From IMG/VR virus record IMGVR_UViG_3300010233_001477, positions 1 through 37,243 of that record: 37,243 bases of DNA; one strand, written 5' to 3'. The stretch comes from a virus. Both the position numbers and the translations under genes were made by a program. The notes beneath the pieces were generated by a model. That model made no database searches and had not been told where the DNA came from. It saw only the letters and a program-made list of their open reading frames with translations. Below are positions 16,102-24,259 of the stretch, in pieces. The number at the start of each line of letters is the position of its first letter. Within the stretch, counting starts at the first letter, position 1.

Positions 16102-16502
16102 TATGTCTCTTGTGTTTCTTCTGTAGATTCAAAGACTGACCAGCAATTAACTTCCATCTCCAAATAAAACTGTTTTCTGCGATCCAGTTGTGACACGTCT
16201 CGCTTCAATTTATATTTGCACTTGAACCATTCACCCACCACTTGACCATCCAAGTATATTTTCATATTGCCATCTAAATCGTCTATAACTTGGATGCCAT
16301 AAGTATTCATGAACTGTCGCATTTTTACTTTTTGCTCTGGTGTTAGGGTACCTTCTTCGAACCAAATTTCTGCAATTTTGGTCATAACTTCAGGAACTTC
16401 CTCGAACATTTGTTCCAGCAAGCCACGAAGGAATCGAGCCTTTTCCTCGTCTTCCACCAGGTGGGTATTATCAGAATGATTGAGAAGTATTGTGCCTTTC
16501 AT
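16101..16502 (-). CDS. hypothetical protein
   Basis: A 133-residue protein with a helical N-terminal half (FLRGLLEQMFEEVPEVMTKIAEIW) and a beta-rich C-terminal half (MKIYLDGQVVGEWFKCKYKLKRD...FYLEMEVNCWSVF). The halves are joined by LTPEQKVKMRQFMNTYGI. No catalytic motif or domain is recognised. It starts 28 bases after the ribonucleotide reductase gene and overlaps PhoH by TAATG, so it belongs to the same operon. Confidence 0.75.
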   Translation of the reverse strand: MKGTILLNHSDNTHLVEDEEKARFLRGLLEQMFEEVPEVMTKIAEIWFEEGTLTPEQKVKMRQFMNTYGIQVIDDLDGNMKIYLDGQVVGEWFKCKYKLKRDVSQLDRRKQFYLEMEVNCWSVFESTEETQET

Positions 16503-16530
16503 CTCATAACAAATGCTAGTCTATTGATAC

Positions 16531-19035
16531 TTAGCATTTACTCCATCCACAATTTGTACACGTTAGACATTTTTCTTGATAAGCAAAGGAATTCTCTTTA
16601 TTGCAAGAAGGGCATTTTCTTTCCGCTGTAGATTTAGTGCCATCTACAATATAGTTCTTTAATACTCTAGCTACTACTTTAGAAAAAGAAGTAATATCAG
16701 AGTGTTTGTCCTTCTGTAGTTGTTCCACTACATATTGAACGGGAGTGCCATGTCGCATAGCTAGGGAGATAGTTCTAGTGAAGGCTCCGAAGTTGCCATT
16801 CTCAAAAACGTTAGCAATGTCTTTGATTAGCATTTGGTCATCACCTTCGCCGAGAACTAAGTTATAAGTAGTAATGTCATCTACTTTACCATTCTTGGCA
16901 ATCTTCCCCATCTTGTATTTGTTGGGAATATCTACATACTTAGATAGTCCACCAAAGATTTCGTAAGGTTTACCATTAAACAAACCAACAAAGATTGTCC
17001 ACTGTTCGCCCTGAATCTTTGCCTTCCTAATATCACAAGGCAATTCGGTAGGACGCTTGGGAGCCATAGAGGCTTCAATCTCTACTGGACGACCATCATT
17101 TTTAGACTTGGGCGTATCTTTTTGAATGAGTACGCCATCACGGCACTTGTCACGGTACACGGTGAAACCCTTGCAACCCTTTTCCCAAGCACGCATGTAA
17201 ACTTGAGAAACAACTTCTCTGCTAACATTCTCAGGTAAATTGCAAGTCTTACTAATGCTATGATCAATAGATTCTTGAGCGGCAGCTTGTAGATCTACCG
17301 AAGCTACCCAGTCGATGTCATTGGAAGTCGCGCCATGATAAGGGGACTTGGCGATATCTGTCTCACCAGTAGCCTCCATCCACTTCTGTACACCATGATG
17401 ATAGACAGTAAACTCCTGCCATGAATCACCTAAGGCATCTACGAAATCTACACGCGCATTCTTATCAGAAGGGTTATGCTTCTTTCGACGCATGTAAGAC
17501 AAAGAATACACCGGCTCAATGCCAGAAGTAGTTTGAGTTTGTGAAGACACCGATCCTGTTGGAGCGGTAGTAGTTAGGGCGATGTTACGGCGACCTGAGG
17601 TCTTCCACATCTTCCGCACGGCTGGAGGGCAGTCTTGGAAAATACCATTAAGGTAGTCATGATCCTTTTCCAATTGGTAATCGAAAATAGGGAAGGCGCC
17701 CCTTTCCTTTGCCATGACGCAAGAGGAAGTATGAGCGGCTACGGCTAGGGCACGGTAAATCTTGCGGGTCGTTTCGATAGATTCTTTAGAACCATACTTG
17801 ATACCCAACATAGCCAGCGTATCACCTAGGGCAGTAATTCCCAAACCTGTACGACGACCGCTGATGTTCATTTCTCGGATCTTTTTCCACAGGTTTTGCT
17901 CAATCTGTTTGGCTTCCGGGGGCTCGGGGTCCGTCTTGACCTTGGCAATGATTCTGTCCACGCATTCAATTTCTAAATCAATGATGTCGTCCATGAGGCG
18001 CTGCGCCACCTGGGTGTGTTGGTTGAATTTCTTAAAATCAAAGGAAGCCTCCTTGGTGAAGGCGCCCTTGACGTAGGAGGATAGGTTCAACACTAAAAGA
18101 CGGCAGGCATCGTAAGCGGGCAATACAATCTCCCCGCAGGGATTAGTACAAATAGAACTATGACCGAATGCAGCGTATAAATCTGATGGAGTATTCTTCT
18201 TGACAGTATCCCAAAAGAGTAGCCCAGGTTCAGCCGAAGACCAAGCCGAATCAATTACTTGATTCCAAATCTCTTTAGCCTTAACTACTCTAGTTACTTT
18301 AGCCTCTTCCAATGGGACGTGAACTGGCCAACGAAGAGTGTACTCTTCATCATCTTTGACAGCCTTCATAAATTCATCATTGAATCGTATGGAGATGTTG
18401 GCACCAGTCACCTTCTTGGTGTCGCGCTTTATCTTAATGAAAGTTTCGATTTCTGGATGATTAACCGAAATGGTAATCATCAAAGCGCCGCGCCTGCCAT
18501 TTTGTGCAACTTCGCGGCAAGTGTTGGAGAACCTTTCCATAAAAACGCCAATGCCGTCAGTTGTTTTGGCGGCATTGTTAGTGATTACATCTTTGGGGCG
18601 GATACCGGAGATATCTAACCCTACGCCCCCACGGCGCTTCATGATTTGGGCGATCTCTTGATCCGCCAACATGATACCGCCATAGGAATCGAACTTATCA
18701 GTATGTACGCCTTGTACTACAAAGCAATTAGATAAACTCTGTAGTTGATAAGGATTACCAATAGCAGACATAGGACTGCCTTGGGGCACCACGAATTTGA
18801 AATGATCCAATAGGCAGAAGATGGCGTCTTCAGAAACTGGATTAGGATACTTGCTTTCCATGCGAGCAAATTCCTTTGCCAAACGACGATGCATGTCGAC
18901 TGGCGTCAGCTCCAAATAGTCACCCTGCGGGGTTTGCAAAGCATACTTGTCAACAAATACCTTCGCTGCAAACTCATCACCACTAAAGTATTCAATTGAC
19001 GCTTCGTAAACCTGAGAATAAGAGTATCCTGGCAT
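16531..19035 (-). CDS. nrdJ: adenosylcobalamin-dependent (class II) ribonucleotide reductase
   Basis: An 834-residue enzyme that reduces ribonucleotides to deoxyribonucleotides for phage DNA synthesis using B12. Key residues: Cys104 in LSNCFVV (first cysteine of the reducible pair), and Asn298, Cys300 and Glu302 in the diagnostic TNPCGE loop (thiyl-radical Cys and catalytic acid/base). RRGGVGLDISG (134-144) and QTTSGIEPVYSLSY are also typical. Residues about 675-750 (PCDIRKAKIQGEQWTIFVG...KPYEIFGG) resemble the TSCPD domain of class II enzymes. The C-terminus is a zinc-ribbon-like tail (CPSC...CTNCGWSKC) that may shuttle electrons. No small subunit or radical activase lies beside it, as expected for class II. 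No intein is seen. Confidence 0.93.
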   Translation of the reverse strand: MPGYSYSQVYEASIEYFSGDEFAAKVFVDKYALQTPQGDYLELTPVDMHRRLAKEFARMESKYPNPVSEDAIFCLLDHFKFVVPQGSPMSAIGNPYQLQSLSNCFVVQGVHTDKFDSYGGIMLADQEIAQIMKRRGGVGLDISGIRPKDVITNNAAKTTDGIGVFMERFSNTCREVAQNGRRGALMITISVNHPEIETFIKIKRDTKKVTGANISIRFNDEFMKAVKDDEEYTLRWPVHVPLEEAKVTRVVKAKEIWNQVIDSAWSSAEPGLLFWDTVKKNTPSDLYAAFGHSSICTNPCGEIVLPAYDACRLLVLNLSSYVKGAFTKEASFDFKKFNQHTQVAQRLMDDIIDLEIECVDRIIAKVKTDPEPPEAKQIEQNLWKKIREMNISGRRTGLGITALGDTLAMLGIKYGSKESIETTRKIYRALAVAAHTSSCVMAKERGAFPIFDYQLEKDHDYLNGIFQDCPPAVRKMWKTSGRRNIALTTTAPTGSVSSQTQTTSGIEPVYSLSYMRRKKHNPSDKNARVDFVDALGDSWQEFTVYHHGVQKWMEATGETDIAKSPYHGATSNDIDWVASVDLQAAAQESIDHSISKTCNLPENVSREVVSQVYMRAWEKGCKGFTVYRDKCRDGVLIQKDTPKSKNDGRPVEIEASMAPKRPTELPCDIRKAKIQGEQWTIFVGLFNGKPYEIFGGLSKYVDIPNKYKMGKIAKNGKVDDITTYNLVLGEGDDQMLIKDIANVFENGNFGAFTRTISLAMRHGTPVQYVVEQLQKDKHSDITSFSKVVARVLKNYIVDGTKSTAERKCPSCNKENSFAYQEKCLTCTNCGWSKC

Positions 19036-19089
19036 AATTCACCTTAAGAGAATTAAGTTAAAATCCAATCACATGTTTTGATCGGACAC

Positions 19090-19719
19090 TTATAGTTTGA
19101 TGTTCTCTTTCATCGTGGAAAGAGAGCTGTTGATCGTCTTGATACAGCTCAATCGGGATATGCCTAACTTCTTGCATATCTTGTTAATTGACATTGGTTT
19201 ATCACCATCGAAGCCGAATGCCAAATTGATTATCTCTTTCTGCTCATTAGAGAGAACAGAGAGGGCGTCTTGTACCGCGTGGGTAACTTGAGATTCCTCA
19301 AGCTCTTTATCAGGACAATAACGCTCCTCGATTAGCAAAGGCATTACCGACTCCTTGTGAGGAGTATTAGCCTTTGCTACCTTCAAAGGAAATCGAATAG
19401 TGGTATGCAAATTGGCGCTGCGTGAAATGCGAGTACCAATATAGTTATGCGCCCACGCAAAGAAAGAACCCTTGTTAGGTTTGAAGGTTTTCATTGCCTT
19501 AATGAGGGCTTCATGTCCTTCTTGGTTTAAATCTTCATAGTTGCTGAAAGCCTTATAGCGACCAGTCTTCATGGTTACTAGATAGCGAAATTTTTCTACG
19601 CACAATTTCTCGTGCTTTTCGAATTCTTTGACTAGCTTTGGCTCGTTGGAGGTCTTTAATTGACCTTTAAGATCGATCCATTTGTTCATCAATTCATTAG
19701 CTTCTTGTTCAGTTAGCAT
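19090..19719 (-). CDS. phage RNA polymerase sigma factor (sigma-70 family)
   Basis: A 209-residue protein with a region-2-like block (NYEDLNQEGHEALIKAMKTFKP...FFAWAHNYIGTRISR, about 62-115). This matches the 'dL.QeG..gl..A...fdp..g..F.tya...I' core-binding and -10 recognition signature. A region-4-like helix-turn-helix follows (LSNEQKEIINLAFGFDG..PMSINKICKKLGISRLSCIKTINSSL, about 153-200). It lacks region 1 and most of region 3, as in small alternative or phage late sigma factors such as T4 gp55. It likely steers host RNA polymerase to a phage promoter class. No consensus target could be fixed from the window. Confidence 0.85.
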   Translation of the reverse strand: MLTEQEANELMNKWIDLKGQLKTSNEPKLVKEFEKHEKLCVEKFRYLVTMKTGRYKAFSNYEDLNQEGHEALIKAMKTFKPNKGSFFAWAHNYIGTRISRSANLHTTIRFPLKVAKANTPHKESVMPLLIEERYCPDKELEESQVTHAVQDALSVLSNEQKEIINLAFGFDGDKPMSINKICKKLGISRLSCIKTINSSLSTMKENIKL

Positions 19720-19774
19720 GTTTCTCTTCTCACTTAAAACTATCCAGCTCGGTTCAAAGTAATGTAATACTCAA

Positions 19775-19936
19775 TTATTGATACTTGCCGATTTCTTCTT
19801 CTAATATTTCAATAATCGACTCGACGGTCGACTTTATAATCTCATGATCTTCAAGGGAAAGAGCGAACTTGAGCAGCTCTGCAATCTGCTCCAACTTGTA
19901 TTTATCAATGCCTCGTTTGTCGCTCTCTTTGGTCAT
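19775..19936 (-). CDS. small hypothetical helical protein
   Basis: A 53-residue acidic helical protein (MTKESDKRGIDKYKLEQIAE...). The frame extends back to a GTG at 19969, but that would overlap the upstream zinc-ribbon gene by 32 bases. The ATG at 19936 lies 1 base after the upstream stop (TAACATG), the arrangement used throughout this operon, so I chose it. The regularly spaced hydrophobics (LLKFALSL..., VESIIEILEEEI) suggest a two-helix hairpin. Function is unknown. Confidence 0.65.
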   Translation of the reverse strand: MTKESDKRGIDKYKLEQIAELLKFALSLEDHEIIKSTVESIIEILEEEIGKYQ

Positions 19937-19937
19937 G

Positions 19938-20129
19938 TTAATGGTAGTTATCTTTAGCCCACCCTCCACCGATTAGGATGAATCCCGTGCCCTTGGAGAT
20001 GAGTCTCTTAGGCTTATTTGCCGGGAGCCCCTCTTCTTTACACTTAGGACATTCTTGTAATTCCTCAGTGATGGAATGGCTCTCTTCAAATTCTCCGTGT
20101 GCTTCACATTCATACAAGTAAGTTGGCAT
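19938..20129 (-). CDS. FmdB-type zinc-ribbon protein, variant
   Basis: A 63-residue protein with the FmdB-family opening MPTYLYEC, a second knuckle CPKC (residues 28-31) and the conserved basic segment KPKRLISKGTGF. The usual first CxxC is changed to Cys-Glu-Ala-His (CEAH), so the site would be Cys3His. The family has been called 'putative regulatory protein', and its biochemical function is not well defined. A second, longer family member lies 0.7 kb upstream in the same operon. The start overlaps the previous stop (TAATG). Confidence 0.8.
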   Translation of the reverse strand: MPTYLYECEAHGEFEESHSITEELQECPKCKEEGLPANKPKRLISKGTGFILIGGGWAKDNYH

Positions 20130-20395
20130 TAGTCGTCTCCGAATTTACCACTCCAACTGGTTAACATAACGGCGTTGGGTTTCATGGTGGACACATCTTG
20201 TCCGTATACGGTAGTCAGATATTTTTGATCTCCTGACTCGATCCAGTCTTTTAGAACAAAGAACTTCTCTTTCTTTAGATAAGTTCCGGGATGAACGTAT
20301 CGAACAGCAAAGACTTTGAAAGTGCTCTCTGCGACTACGACATCTGCTTCGGGATCTAGCCCCGACAATTTTTTGATTAATTGTTTGACCTTCAT
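20129..20395 (-). CDS. conserved-looking small phage protein
   Basis: An 88-residue protein starting MKVKQLIKKLSGLDPEADVVVA, a layout (helix, 'L..ldP.a.V.v', strands) seen in many small phage proteins of unknown role. The remainder is beta-rich with several aromatics (FKVFAVRYVHPGTYLKKEKFFVL). There is no metal or nucleotide motif. TAATG overlaps at both ends place it in the same coupled operon. Confidence 0.75.
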   Translation of the reverse strand: MKVKQLIKKLSGLDPEADVVVAESTFKVFAVRYVHPGTYLKKEKFFVLKDWIESGDQKYLTTVYGQDVSTMKPNAVMLTSWSGKFGDD

Positions 20396-20628
20396 TAGTT
20401 TACTCGGTAGGCGTTCAGTAATGTAATCTCTCTTTTTATGCTGTCAATTTCATCGCCAACTTTATTCAATTCTTCTCGAATCTTTTTTATTTGCGAAAGT
20501 CTTTCTATTGCTGGGGTTTTCGTGTCCATCTCGATGCGCTTCAACTCCGCCATCAGTTCTTTGATAGATTGATAAGCTACAGAGAGTTTAGTTCCCAGAA
20601 CAGTTACGGTTGCCACACTCGATGCCAT
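20395..20628 (-). CDS. small coiled-coil protein
   Basis: A 77-residue protein that is almost entirely helical, with heptad-like spacing (IKELMAELKRIEM..., LSQIKKIREELNKVGDEIDSIKREI). This suggests a dimeric coiled coil. The ATG follows a GGGGAAAAT stretch. It overlaps the preceding small gene by 25 bases and the next by TAATG. Function is unknown, possibly an adaptor or small regulator by shape only. Confidence 0.7.
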   Translation of the reverse strand: MASSVATVTVLGTKLSVAYQSIKELMAELKRIEMDTKTPAIERLSQIKKIREELNKVGDEIDSIKREITLLNAYRVN

Positions 20629-20786
20629 ATTTTCCCCTGGTAGACATACGTCTCATTTGCATTGTTTTGACGACACAGAATTATTGTCTGTCCCGGCTCA
20701 GGATCGAAAGGCATGGCAAAAGTGATAGAACCATTCATAGCCCAGCAAACTTTACCGTTAGAATTGATGCGTAATTGATGCTTCAT
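20604..20786 (-). CDS. 60-residue protein with I-N-S-N-G-K N-terminal motif
   Basis: The protein starts MKHQLRINSNGKVCWAMNG and continues as a beta-rich small domain with two Cys and several Trp (ILCRQNNANETYVYQGKIWHRVW). Its opening matches that of four tandem micro-proteins at 34889-35520 (I-x-[SA]-[NS]-G-K). It overlaps the upstream zinc-ribbon gene by ATGA. The rest of the chain does not clearly align with the other members. Function is unknown. Confidence 0.65.
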   Translation of the reverse strand: MKHQLRINSNGKVCWAMNGSITFAMPFDPEPGQTIILCRQNNANETYVYQGKIWHRVWQP

Positions 20787-21109
20787 CGGCGACGGACTTT
20801 ACCTTCCTTCTTCTGATTATCCAATCTAGTCTGAAGGGCATGGTACTTATCGTCACCCAATAGGTTAGCATACACTTTCTCTTTTTGAGCCGCATCTGCC
20901 TGAATCTTTTTGGCATCGCCCTTCAGCTTGTCAATTAGATCTTGACCATACAACTCCACAGTTCCTTTGCCAGAGCCACCACTAATCAAACGGAGAGTTT
21001 GTCCCTTAACTTTACAGCTTGGGCACTCTTCGGGATCGGGGGCTTTGATGGACATGAAATCTTCCCATTCATGTTTGCATTCTTTGCATTGAAATTCATA
21101 GGTTGGCAT
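20783..21109 (-). CDS. FmdB-type zinc-ribbon protein with helical extension
   Basis: A 108-residue protein. Residues 1-45 are a standard FmdB zinc ribbon (MPTYEFQCKEC, then CPSC, then LRLISGGSGKG) with all four Cys. Residues 50-108 form a charged helical tail (LIDKLKGDAKKIQADAAQKEK...). The frame can be extended to 21145, but the ATG at 21109 lies 1 base after the upstream stop (TAATATG), with GGAAG in place, and begins exactly with the family's MPTY. It may bind nucleic acid or a protein partner. The family function is not established. Confidence 0.8.
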   Translation of the reverse strand: MPTYEFQCKECKHEWEDFMSIKAPDPEECPSCKVKGQTLRLISGGSGKGTVELYGQDLIDKLKGDAKKIQADAAQKEKVYANLLGDDKYHALQTRLDNQKKEGKVRRR

Positions 21110-21110
21110 A

Positions 21111-21314
21111 TTAGTCTTCCCATACGTTGTTGAACGAAACTTCATCTAACCATTTCTGTAGCTGAATGTAGCGCTCAGTTAGCTGTTGCTTCTCTTTAGG
21201 GTCAGTAGAGTTGATCATCTGGTGCCCGACGTCGTGAGATTCCTGAAGCAATTTTAGATAATAATCCGTCTCATCTTCGGGGAATTCATCATCTATATCA
21301 TTCTGGAATATCAT
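21111..21314 (-). CDS. small acidic hypothetical protein
   Basis: A 67-residue protein, very acidic at the start (DIDDEFPEDETDYYLK) and helical thereafter. It overlaps the upstream gene by ATGA and ends 1 base before the zinc-ribbon ATG. Small acidic phage proteins often target host proteins, but nothing specific is visible here. Confidence 0.7.
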   Translation of the reverse strand: MIFQNDIDDEFPEDETDYYLKLLQESHDVGHQMINSTDPKEKQQLTERYIQLQKWLDEVSFNNVWED

Positions 21315-21493
21315 TGATTCTCCTTCACCAAAAACTTATCTATCAATCTAAACTCAATATCCTTCGTCCAGCTTTTCTTGATATCTTGTTTATGCTTCTC
21401 GTCTCGAATTTCGAATACAATATATAACTTACCCGTTTGTTCTTCGTACTCTACGCGAACCGCTTCCCCAACTATTTGATCGGTCGAATTCAT
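21311..21493 (-). CDS. small hypothetical beta-rich protein
   Basis: A 60-residue protein (MNSTDQIVGEAVRVEYEEQTGKLYIVFEIRD...), probably a small beta-sheet followed by a basic and hydrophobic tail. The frame extends upstream to 21580, but that start would lie 91 bases inside the HNH gene. The ATG at 21493 overlaps the HNH stop as ATGA, as at other junctions here. Function is unknown. Confidence 0.65.
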   Translation of the reverse strand: MNSTDQIVGEAVRVEYEEQTGKLYIVFEIRDEKHKQDIKKSWTKDIEFRLIDKFLVKENQ

Positions 21494-22143
21494 TTTGTCC
21501 TGCCATGTCTTATACGCGAGGCACCATCCAACAAATTTTGTTTGGCGGATAGTGGTCGCAAATTGCTCAATACCCAACACTTTTTGAAATTATCATCTTC
21601 CATCGAAGTATAGGGTAAATCTACCTGTGGAATGATGTGATCCAATGTCCACGTCCAGGTTGCTGAATCATTGTCATCCCAGGCTTTTGGATCATACTTT
21701 TTATAGTTATTCCAATTCATCCACGGCTCAAATTGTTGTTCCAAATATTCTTTTAGTTGGATAAAAGAATATCCTAAATATTTGTTAATACTTCTAAACA
21801 ACTTCTTTGAACCAATTTCTTTTAAGGAGGTTCTAATTACGGTAGAAGCCATCTTTCTTAATTTGAAAACTGGATCGGTTGCCAACCTAATCCTTTCATA
21901 GCTCTTGTGGTTCCGCAAAATTGTTGATTTATTTACCTTGTAGTATGCTTTCTTTTGCTGTTTGATATACTCTTTGTTATTTTGATAATAGACATGTTGT
22001 AAATTCAACAAATCGATTTTATTTGACTGATAATGTGTATTTCTTTGTTGTTTTCGGCAACGCCCACATAACCTACCATGAAAGGTTTTAGGGCTACCCT
22101 TAAAACCACAACCTTTGCATGTTTTTACGCCACTATTCTCCAT
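21490..22143 (-). CDS. HNH endonuclease, free-standing homing-type
   Basis: A 217-residue protein. The N-terminus has a zinc-finger-like set of Cys (CKGCG at 9-13, CGRC at 26-29), then a Tyr/Lys/Asn-rich basic DNA-binding region. The C-terminal HNH core shows LDHIIPQ (about 165-171), then NFKKCWVLSNLRPLSAKQN (about 184-202), matching the His-Asn-His layout of phage HNH nucleases. It sits directly after the replicative helicase gene, a favoured place for homing endonucleases. It is more AT-rich and Lys/Tyr/Asn-rich than its neighbours, consistent with a mobile gene. It may cut cognate phage genomes lacking it. Confidence 0.87.
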   Translation of the reverse strand: MENSGVKTCKGCGFKGSPKTFHGRLCGRCRKQQRNTHYQSNKIDLLNLQHVYYQNNKEYIKQQKKAYYKVNKSTILRNHKSYERIRLATDPVFKLRKMASTVIRTSLKEIGSKKLFRSINKYLGYSFIQLKEYLEQQFEPWMNWNNYKKYDPKAWDDNDSATWTWTLDHIIPQVDLPYTSMEDDNFKKCWVLSNLRPLSAKQNLLDGASRIRHGRTK

Positions 22144-22145
22144 AC

Positions 22146-23555
22146 TTATATGTCTAATAATTCAATCTTTTCCGAAATATCATCGGGGTCACGCATCTCA
22201 AAAGTAGTCGGATCTTCTTCCACCTTATCATCAATCAAAGTACCGCAAGCCAGGTTCTTAATTAGTCTTCCCTTACCCAATTCACCATCACGATTTTTAA
22301 TAATATGATAGAACATATCGGGGTGATTCTTTTCGTTAGCACGACTCTCAATTTGGATGGCAATGTTGGCGTTAGTCATGATAAGTGCTGAACGACCAAT
22401 ACGATGCAGACCAATCTTGTCCTCTTCCTTGGCACCCTTAGTGCGATTGAGCTGTACGGCACTCAAAACGGTAACGCCATGGACACGGGCAAACTCGTGA
22501 ATCTTTTCTGCAATCTTACCTAGCTTGAGCCAGTCGTCTAAATCCTTGCCGCCTTCGTAATCCATCAAACCGAGATAGTCGATGACGATGATTTTGGGAT
22601 CGTACAAAACCTTGGCTTCCTCATATAACAGCTCCAGGCTTTCCATGGTAGCACCACGAGGGATGTCTACGATCTCGAATTGATGAGGATATTTATTGAT
22701 GAAGCGCAAGGACTGCTTCAATTTATCTGCTTCCAAAGGATTTAGTTTGGCACCACGAATCTTTTTGGTTGGATTGGTGGATAACCTACCTAACACACGA
22801 TTAAGGCAAGGTTTGAAGGGCATTTCCAAGGAGAAATATAGAACGTTTTGCCCAGGAGCAAAATTATCCGTCATCTCGACATTGTTGCCTTGCATCCACA
22901 TTTGGATCGCCATGTTCATGAGCAACATGGATTTACCAGCACCAGACTCACCACCGATGAGAATTAGTTCTCCAGGTCGAGTACCATCCGTCACGTAGTC
23001 TAGATAAGAATAGCCCGTTTTGATACCCGAGTCGAAGTTAGGATCTTCCAACTTGGCATTGTACTCTTCCCTAAAGATAGGGATGGCTTCCTTGAGAGTC
23101 TTGCGCTCGTAGGTGCGGACCTGATCCAAAGCCTTGATACTCTGGACGGTCTTCTGAAGCTCCAGCACTGCCTTATTGATATCGATACTGCCAGGCTCTA
23201 GCTTGGTCATAGAGCCACGAACGTCTAGTAATTGCTTTTCGGCGAAGCGTCTCTTGATCTTTTCTAGATCATGTTTATACTCTTTGTCGTTGATCTGTAC
23301 CCTATCAACTTGAGCCCAGACATTCTTGACTGAATCAATCAGCTTGTCGTTACTACCTTTAGCCAGCTTCTCAGTGAGAACGCGAAGGGTAGGCAGCTCT
23401 TTATGGATACGGATGTAGCCTACTACCAAATTGGCAAAGTTCCATACATCATTGGAGAAGATTTTGGGATCATGCTCGTTAGCAAAATCCAAGGCATGTT
23501 TCTTGTTGGAGATAATGCTCTTGAGGACCGCTAGGTCTAGTTCATCGTAACTCAT
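22146..23555 (-). CDS. DnaB-like replicative DNA helicase
   Basis: A 469-residue SF4 helicase. The N-terminal 150 residues form the helical primase/loader-interacting part and linker. The RecA-like motor has Walker A GGESGAGKS (201-209), Walker B IIVIDYLGLMDY (about 326-337) and SAVQLNR (about 370-376, the H3-like sensor). The final 60 residues contain an Arg/Lys-rich stretch. It should assemble as a hexamer and unwind the fork in front of the phage polymerase. The start overlaps the loader's stop by ATGA, and the loader and helicase are adjacent, the usual phage pairing. No primase domain is fused to it. Confidence 0.9.
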   Translation of the reverse strand: MSYDELDLAVLKSIISNKKHALDFANEHDPKIFSNDVWNFANLVVGYIRIHKELPTLRVLTEKLAKGSNDKLIDSVKNVWAQVDRVQINDKEYKHDLEKIKRRFAEKQLLDVRGSMTKLEPGSIDINKAVLELQKTVQSIKALDQVRTYERKTLKEAIPIFREEYNAKLEDPNFDSGIKTGYSYLDYVTDGTRPGELILIGGESGAGKSMLLMNMAIQMWMQGNNVEMTDNFAPGQNVLYFSLEMPFKPCLNRVLGRLSTNPTKKIRGAKLNPLEADKLKQSLRFINKYPHQFEIVDIPRGATMESLELLYEEAKVLYDPKIIVIDYLGLMDYEGGKDLDDWLKLGKIAEKIHEFARVHGVTVLSAVQLNRTKGAKEEDKIGLHRIGRSALIMTNANIAIQIESRANEKNHPDMFYHIIKNRDGELGKGRLIKNLACGTLIDDKVEEDPTTFEMRDPDDISEKIELLDI

Positions 23556-24259
23556 TGTGCCCTCTTCTTTCTCACATCTTCACCAAATACTGGGAATACC
23601 TTGAGGTATCCGCTGACCAAACTGCCGATACTTGCCTTGAGAGATCCATTGAAACTCTCCACTGGATTAGGGCTATTGGTGCACATTAAAGTGGGTAGCT
23701 TGTTTTGGCTGCGGGCTCTAAAGACACTTTCCAAACTTCTAGCATACAGATCGGCAGCATTGTCGGAGGGCATGAAGCGGGAATCGAATTCATCGATGAC
23801 CAAGAAGTCTACTAGGACCAACTCACGACGAGCTAGAAATTTGTCTTCTCCACTACCTGCGGTCAACACCGATACGATGTCGCTCAAATTAGTGTACAGA
23901 CAGGTATACCCCTTCTGACAGGCTTTCTTGAGAATGCAAGTTGCCGTCATGGTTTTACCTAAACCGTGACCGCCAGCAAAACAGATAGAAGCGCCACTAT
24001 TGTAGCTGACCTTTAGATCCTGTACATACTCATCGTATTTCTGCTTAAGGCGAGGGTCACCGATGAAATCTCGTTCCATTTTGAGCCCCCAATACTCAAT
24101 AGGAACATTGCTTTCTGCGTAACGGTTGATAGCCACTAGCTTGATAGTCTTGACATCAGCCGCATCCTGGCTATTCTCAACAGCAGCAATAGCTTCGGAC
24201 AGCTTCTTGCCGGGGATGTTATTTAGTGCTCGGCTTCTGGAGAAATCGGGGGTATCCAT
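23552..24259 (-). CDS. DnaC-like AAA+ helicase loader
   Basis: A 235-residue AAA+ ATPase with Walker A AGGHGLGKT (95-103), Walker B FLVIDEFDSRF (about 152-162), sensor-1-like LMCTNSP (about 191-197) and an Arg-rich C-terminus (DVRKKRAQ). This matches DnaC/IstB-type loaders that place DnaB rings on single-stranded DNA. The N-terminal 50 residues are probably the helicase-binding part. It is immediately upstream of the DnaB-like helicase with an ATGA overlap. It also overlaps the LSm-like gene by 41 bases. The ATG at 24259 has an AGAAGA ribosome binding site. Confidence 0.88.
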   Translation of the reverse strand: MDTPDFSRSRALNNIPGKKLSEAIAAVENSQDAADVKTIKLVAINRYAESNVPIEYWGLKMERDFIGDPRLKQKYDEYVQDLKVSYNSGASICFAGGHGLGKTMTATCILKKACQKGYTCLYTNLSDIVSVLTAGSGEDKFLARRELVLVDFLVIDEFDSRFMPSDNAADLYARSLESVFRARSQNKLPTLMCTNSPNPVESFNGSLKASIGSLVSGYLKVFPVFGEDVRKKRAQ

